From Streptomyces antimycoticus (GTDB lineage Bacteria; Actinomycetota; Actinomycetes; Streptomycetales; Streptomycetaceae), in contig NZ_BJHV01000001.1 in assembly GCF_005405925.1 (NCBI RefSeq), positions 2,356,001 through 2,420,000 on the forward strand: a DNA stretch of 64,000 nt, written 5' to 3'. Position 1 is the first letter of the stretch. Each line of letters begins with the position of its first letter. The position numbers and the translations under genes are program-made. The notes beneath the pieces were generated by a model, which was given only the letters and a program-made list of their open reading frames with translations, ran no database searches and was not told the origin of the DNA. Positions 61,385 to 64,000 of this stretch are shown here, one piece after another.

Positions 61385-61536
61385 CCTCTGACCCCCGGTG
61401 GCCGCCGGCCCAGCCGTCCTCTGACCCCCGCTGATGCCTTCGAGGCATGCCGTCGAACCCAAATTGGTCTTCGACGGCAGCACCGCGCGTCCCCAGAATG
61501 CGGGCACCACCCCTTCGCGTTCCCGAGGAGTTCGCC

Positions 61537-63838
61537 GTGTCTCTCTTGTACGCCCGGCGCCGCTGTGCCGTATTGACCGTCCTCGTGCTGGCCCTGGCCC
61601 TCGTGCCGTTTTCACCGCTGGCGGCGAGACCCGCGTCCGCCGCGTCCGCCGTACCCGGTGATCCGCTCACCGGCAGCGGTGCCGTGACCAGGTCGGTGCT
61701 GACCGCTGCCGACCTGACCAGTGGCGCGGCCACCGGCACCGTCACCAACAACGCCTTCGCGCTGCCCGCGGCGGCCGCCGCCCCGACGCACACCTTCGAG
61801 GGCCGTCTGACGCTCAACGGCGTTGCCACCGCAGGCGGTTTCCGCACCATCAAGGACCCCTACCACTACGCGGCCACCGCCGCGCTCAAGCACCTGCCGC
61901 CGGTGAGCATCGACCTCGTGCAGAACGGCAGCCACGTCATCCCTGCCGTCCGCGGCCTGCAGATCACCGGGAGCGCGTACTGGAACCTGATCGTCGAGGG
62001 CGGCCGCGCCTGGAACGAGAACGGCGACGGCGGCCGCACCCGCGTCTCGCTGCCCTTCGCGCTGGTCGAGCGCAACGCCAACTGCGTGCACAACGGCCTG
62101 CTGAGCTTCCTCTTCGACGACAGCAAGATCTCCCAGGTCCGCTACCAGATCACGCACGAGACGTGCGAGTACTTCCAGTTCGACATGTGGGGCCAGATCG
62201 GCGCGACCTACTCCCGGCACACGGTGACCGGAGACACTAACCTGAAGAACGCGTACGCCGCCGAGGTCGCCGACCGCATGCCGACCAAGCCGATCAGCGC
62301 GCTGAGCACCGACCACCCGAACGCCGGCATCGACACCAGCGCGTTCGGCAGCGGCATCACCGCCTCGGCACTGAGTACGTACGGCGTGTCCTACGGCGGG
62401 GTGAACTACGTCGGCGCGTGTAGAACCCGGCAGGGCGCGTACCCGTACTGCAACCAGATGGTGCTGCCGTCGTACTCGCTGGCCAAGACGATGTTCGCGG
62501 GCGTCGTGCTGATGCGGCTGACGCAGGTCTACGGTTCGTCCGTGCCGTCGCAGCTGATCCGCGACTGGGTCGGCGAGGCGGACACCTCCGACTGGACCGG
62601 CGTCACGTTCCAGGACACCGCGAACATGGCCACCGGCAACTACTCCTCCAGCGCCTTCGAGGCCGACGAGGCCGGCAGCGGCATGCTGGCGTTCTTCGAC
62701 GCCGAGGCGTACGGGCCGAAGATGACCGCCGCGCTGGCCTTCCCGCACTCCGCCGCGCCCGGCACGAAGTGGGTCTACCACTCCTCCGACACCTTCCTGC
62801 TGGCCCGGGCGATGCAGAACTACCTGGTGTCCAAGGCCGGCCCCGGCAGCGACATCTACCGCTGGATCCGCGACCAGGTCCTTGTCCCGCTGCACCTGAG
62901 CCCGGACGTGCTCACCACCGAGCGCACCGACAACAGCGCCACCGGGCAGCCGTTCGGCGGGTACGGCCTGTTCTACACGCAGGACGACATCGCCAAGGTC
63001 AGCCGGTTCCTCAACGCCGACGGCGGGAAGATCGGCAGCGTGCAGATGCTCGACCCGACGATGCTCGCCGACGCGATGCAGCAGAACCCGGCGAACCGCG
63101 GCATCACCACGACCGCCGACACGACCGGCAAGACCTACCACTACCAGGACGGCCTGTGGGCCCGGCAGTTCACCTCGGCGGACGACCCGGTGTTCACCAG
63201 CCCGGTGCACGTGCCGTTCATGTCCGGCTTCGGCGGCATCACCGCGGCGATGCTGCCCAACGGCGCCACCTACTACTACTTCAGCGACAACAACGAGTTC
63301 GACTGGTCGGCGGCGGCCGCGCAGGCGTACAAGCTGCCCGCCACCGGCGGAGGCGACGGGGCGGCGGGACGTGCACGGCCGGCCAGCTGCTCGGCAACGG
63401 CGGCTTCGAGACCGGGACGGCGTCGCCGTGGACGGCGGGCGACAAGGTCGTGTCCAACCCGGGGAAGTGCCGTACAACGGCACATGGTTCGCCTGGATCG
63501 ACGGCTTCGGCACCACGCACACCGACAAGCTCGCGCAGAAGGTGACGATCCCGGCCGACTGTACCCACGCCCACCTGGCCTTCTACCTGCACATCGACAC
63601 CGCGGAGACGCAAGCCGGCGCCCACGACACGATGACCACCGTCGTGCTGGACTCCTCCGGCACCGCGCATCCGCTGGCCACCTGGTCCAACACCGACGCC
63701 GCGCCCGGCTTCACCTTGCGTACCTTCGACCTGTCGGCGTACGCCGGGAAGACCGTCACGCTGCGCTTCTCCGGGACGGAGGACTCCTCGTTCCAGACGT
63801 CGTTCGTCATCGACGACGCGTCGCTGAGCACCAGCTGA
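61537..63838 (+). CDS. Secreted beta-lactamase-fold serine hydrolase with C-terminal carbohydrate-binding-like domain, two apparent frameshifts
   Basis: Exported hydrolase. GTG 61537 begins a signal peptide (RRRCAVLTVLVLALALVPF then SPLAARPASA). The serine hydrolase domain has the SxxK motif in PSYSLAKTMFAG near residue 315 and YHSSDTFLLA for the YxN/YxS element, as in beta-lactamase/D-aminopeptidase families. A C-terminal beta-sandwich begins LLGNGGFETGTASPWTAGD and ends FVIDDASLSTS. The frame breaks at GGGG 63358-63361 and again at GGGG 63461-63464. One added G in each restores a single protein of about 767 residues. The uncorrected frame stays open to the window end, so it was easy to miss. 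Secreted; substrate unknown. Confidence 0.8.
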
Positions 63839-63872
63839 GCACCCCCTCGCGTACCTGCTGGGCCGCCGGCAC

Positions 63873-63922
63873 GGCCCCCGCCGTCACAGGCGCCCCGCCT
63901 CCGGGCGTCCGGGGCGGGGGCC
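63873..63922 (+). terminator. Hairpin after the serine hydrolase gene
   Basis: GGCCCCCGCC (63873-63882) and GGCGGGGGCC (63913-63922) are perfect inverted arms around a loop that contains an alternative inner stem CGCCCCG/CGGGGCG (63891-63897 and 63910-63916). It is 35 bp after the stop codon, so it probably ends that transcript. Beyond it to 64000 a minus-strand start at 63996 is possible but unsupported. Confidence 0.6.
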
Positions 63923-64000
63923 GCGCCGGCCCCGTAGCGCTGCACGACGTACGCCCGCAGCTCGTGCACCAGCACCCTCGACATCGATTGCGTCATGGCA

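Noticed and set aside
61612-63528. Long minus-strand open frame (638 codons)
   Set aside because: It is the antisense shadow of the secreted serine hydrolase. The plus strand carries a signal peptide, SxxK motif and family-like sequence, while the minus translation is low-complexity Arg/Gly/Val/His without domains.
63583-63996. Minus-strand frame starting at 63996
   Set aside because: Most of it is antisense to the end of the hydrolase and the terminator hairpin. The first 25 residues might be a real start but cannot be supported within the window.

Overview
High-GC actinobacterial DNA with Streptomyces habits throughout: strong G/C at third codon positions, GTG and TTG starts, rare TTA (bldA) codons in a regulator and a transporter, SARP activators and many 1-4 bp ATGA/GTGA gene overlaps. 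No rRNA, tRNA or CRISPR was seen.

About 1-33.4 kb is a natural-product cluster in two arms. The left arm (SARP-ATPase regulator, exporter, then a tight leftward operon 10322-3269) encodes ATP-grasp ligase, ACP, class III aminotransferase, hot-dog thioesterase, FabZ-like dehydratase, ketosynthase, small ketosynthase-like partner and AMP-dependent ligase. The last seven match in content and order the type II PKS-like set described for the cyclopentane beta-amino acid cispentacin (AmcB-AmcH of amipurimycin; Cfa1-Cfa5 of coronatine are the parallel). The ATP-grasp enzyme would attach this amino acid to a core. The right arm (14.1-33.4 kb) holds a Gfo/Idh oxidoreductase, class IV aminotransferase, split transketolase, sugar-transferase-like and APH-like proteins, an FAD dehydrogenase, an A-PCP NRPS, one KS-AT-ACP PKS module, an FkbH/I/J/K set for a three-carbon alkoxy- or hydroxymalonyl-ACP extender, a methyltransferase, an SDR and a LOG-type nucleotide hydrolase. 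Together this suggests an amipurimycin/miharamycin-type C9-sugar purine nucleoside. That identification rests on gene content and memory of the literature, not on a database match. Between the arms lie a divergent pair of operator arrays, a broken methyltransferase copy, a transposase remnant, a second small SARP, a foreign-looking SDR and a DUF3500 protein.

From 33.2 to 40.5 kb the cluster exporter is cut off by an insertion sequence, and ordinary genes follow (secreted I36-type protein, PP2C phosphatase, GNAT, PPOX-fold protein, TetR) among at least four decayed transposases. From 40.7 to 49.3 kb is a fructan/sucrose utilisation locus: GH32 enzyme, two ABC permeases, binding lipoprotein, LacI repressor and a secreted LamG-GH32 enzyme.

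From 49.4 to 60.9 kb more IS debris surrounds a sugar/sugar-acid catabolic island (SDR, MHS transporter, two Gfo/Idh oxidoreductases, isomerase, VOC protein, LacI, KDPG-type aldolase, P-loop kinase) with three tandem LacI operators. Partial IS1380 transposases flank it, and the right one interrupts a conserved hydrophobic-protein gene. The window ends with a secreted serine hydrolase.

An important caveat is that eight single-base frameshifts in six otherwise intact genes each fall in a G/C run of four or five, and each is repaired by one more G/C. This looks like systematic homopolymer under-calling, so these genes are annotated as CDS rather than pseudogenes.
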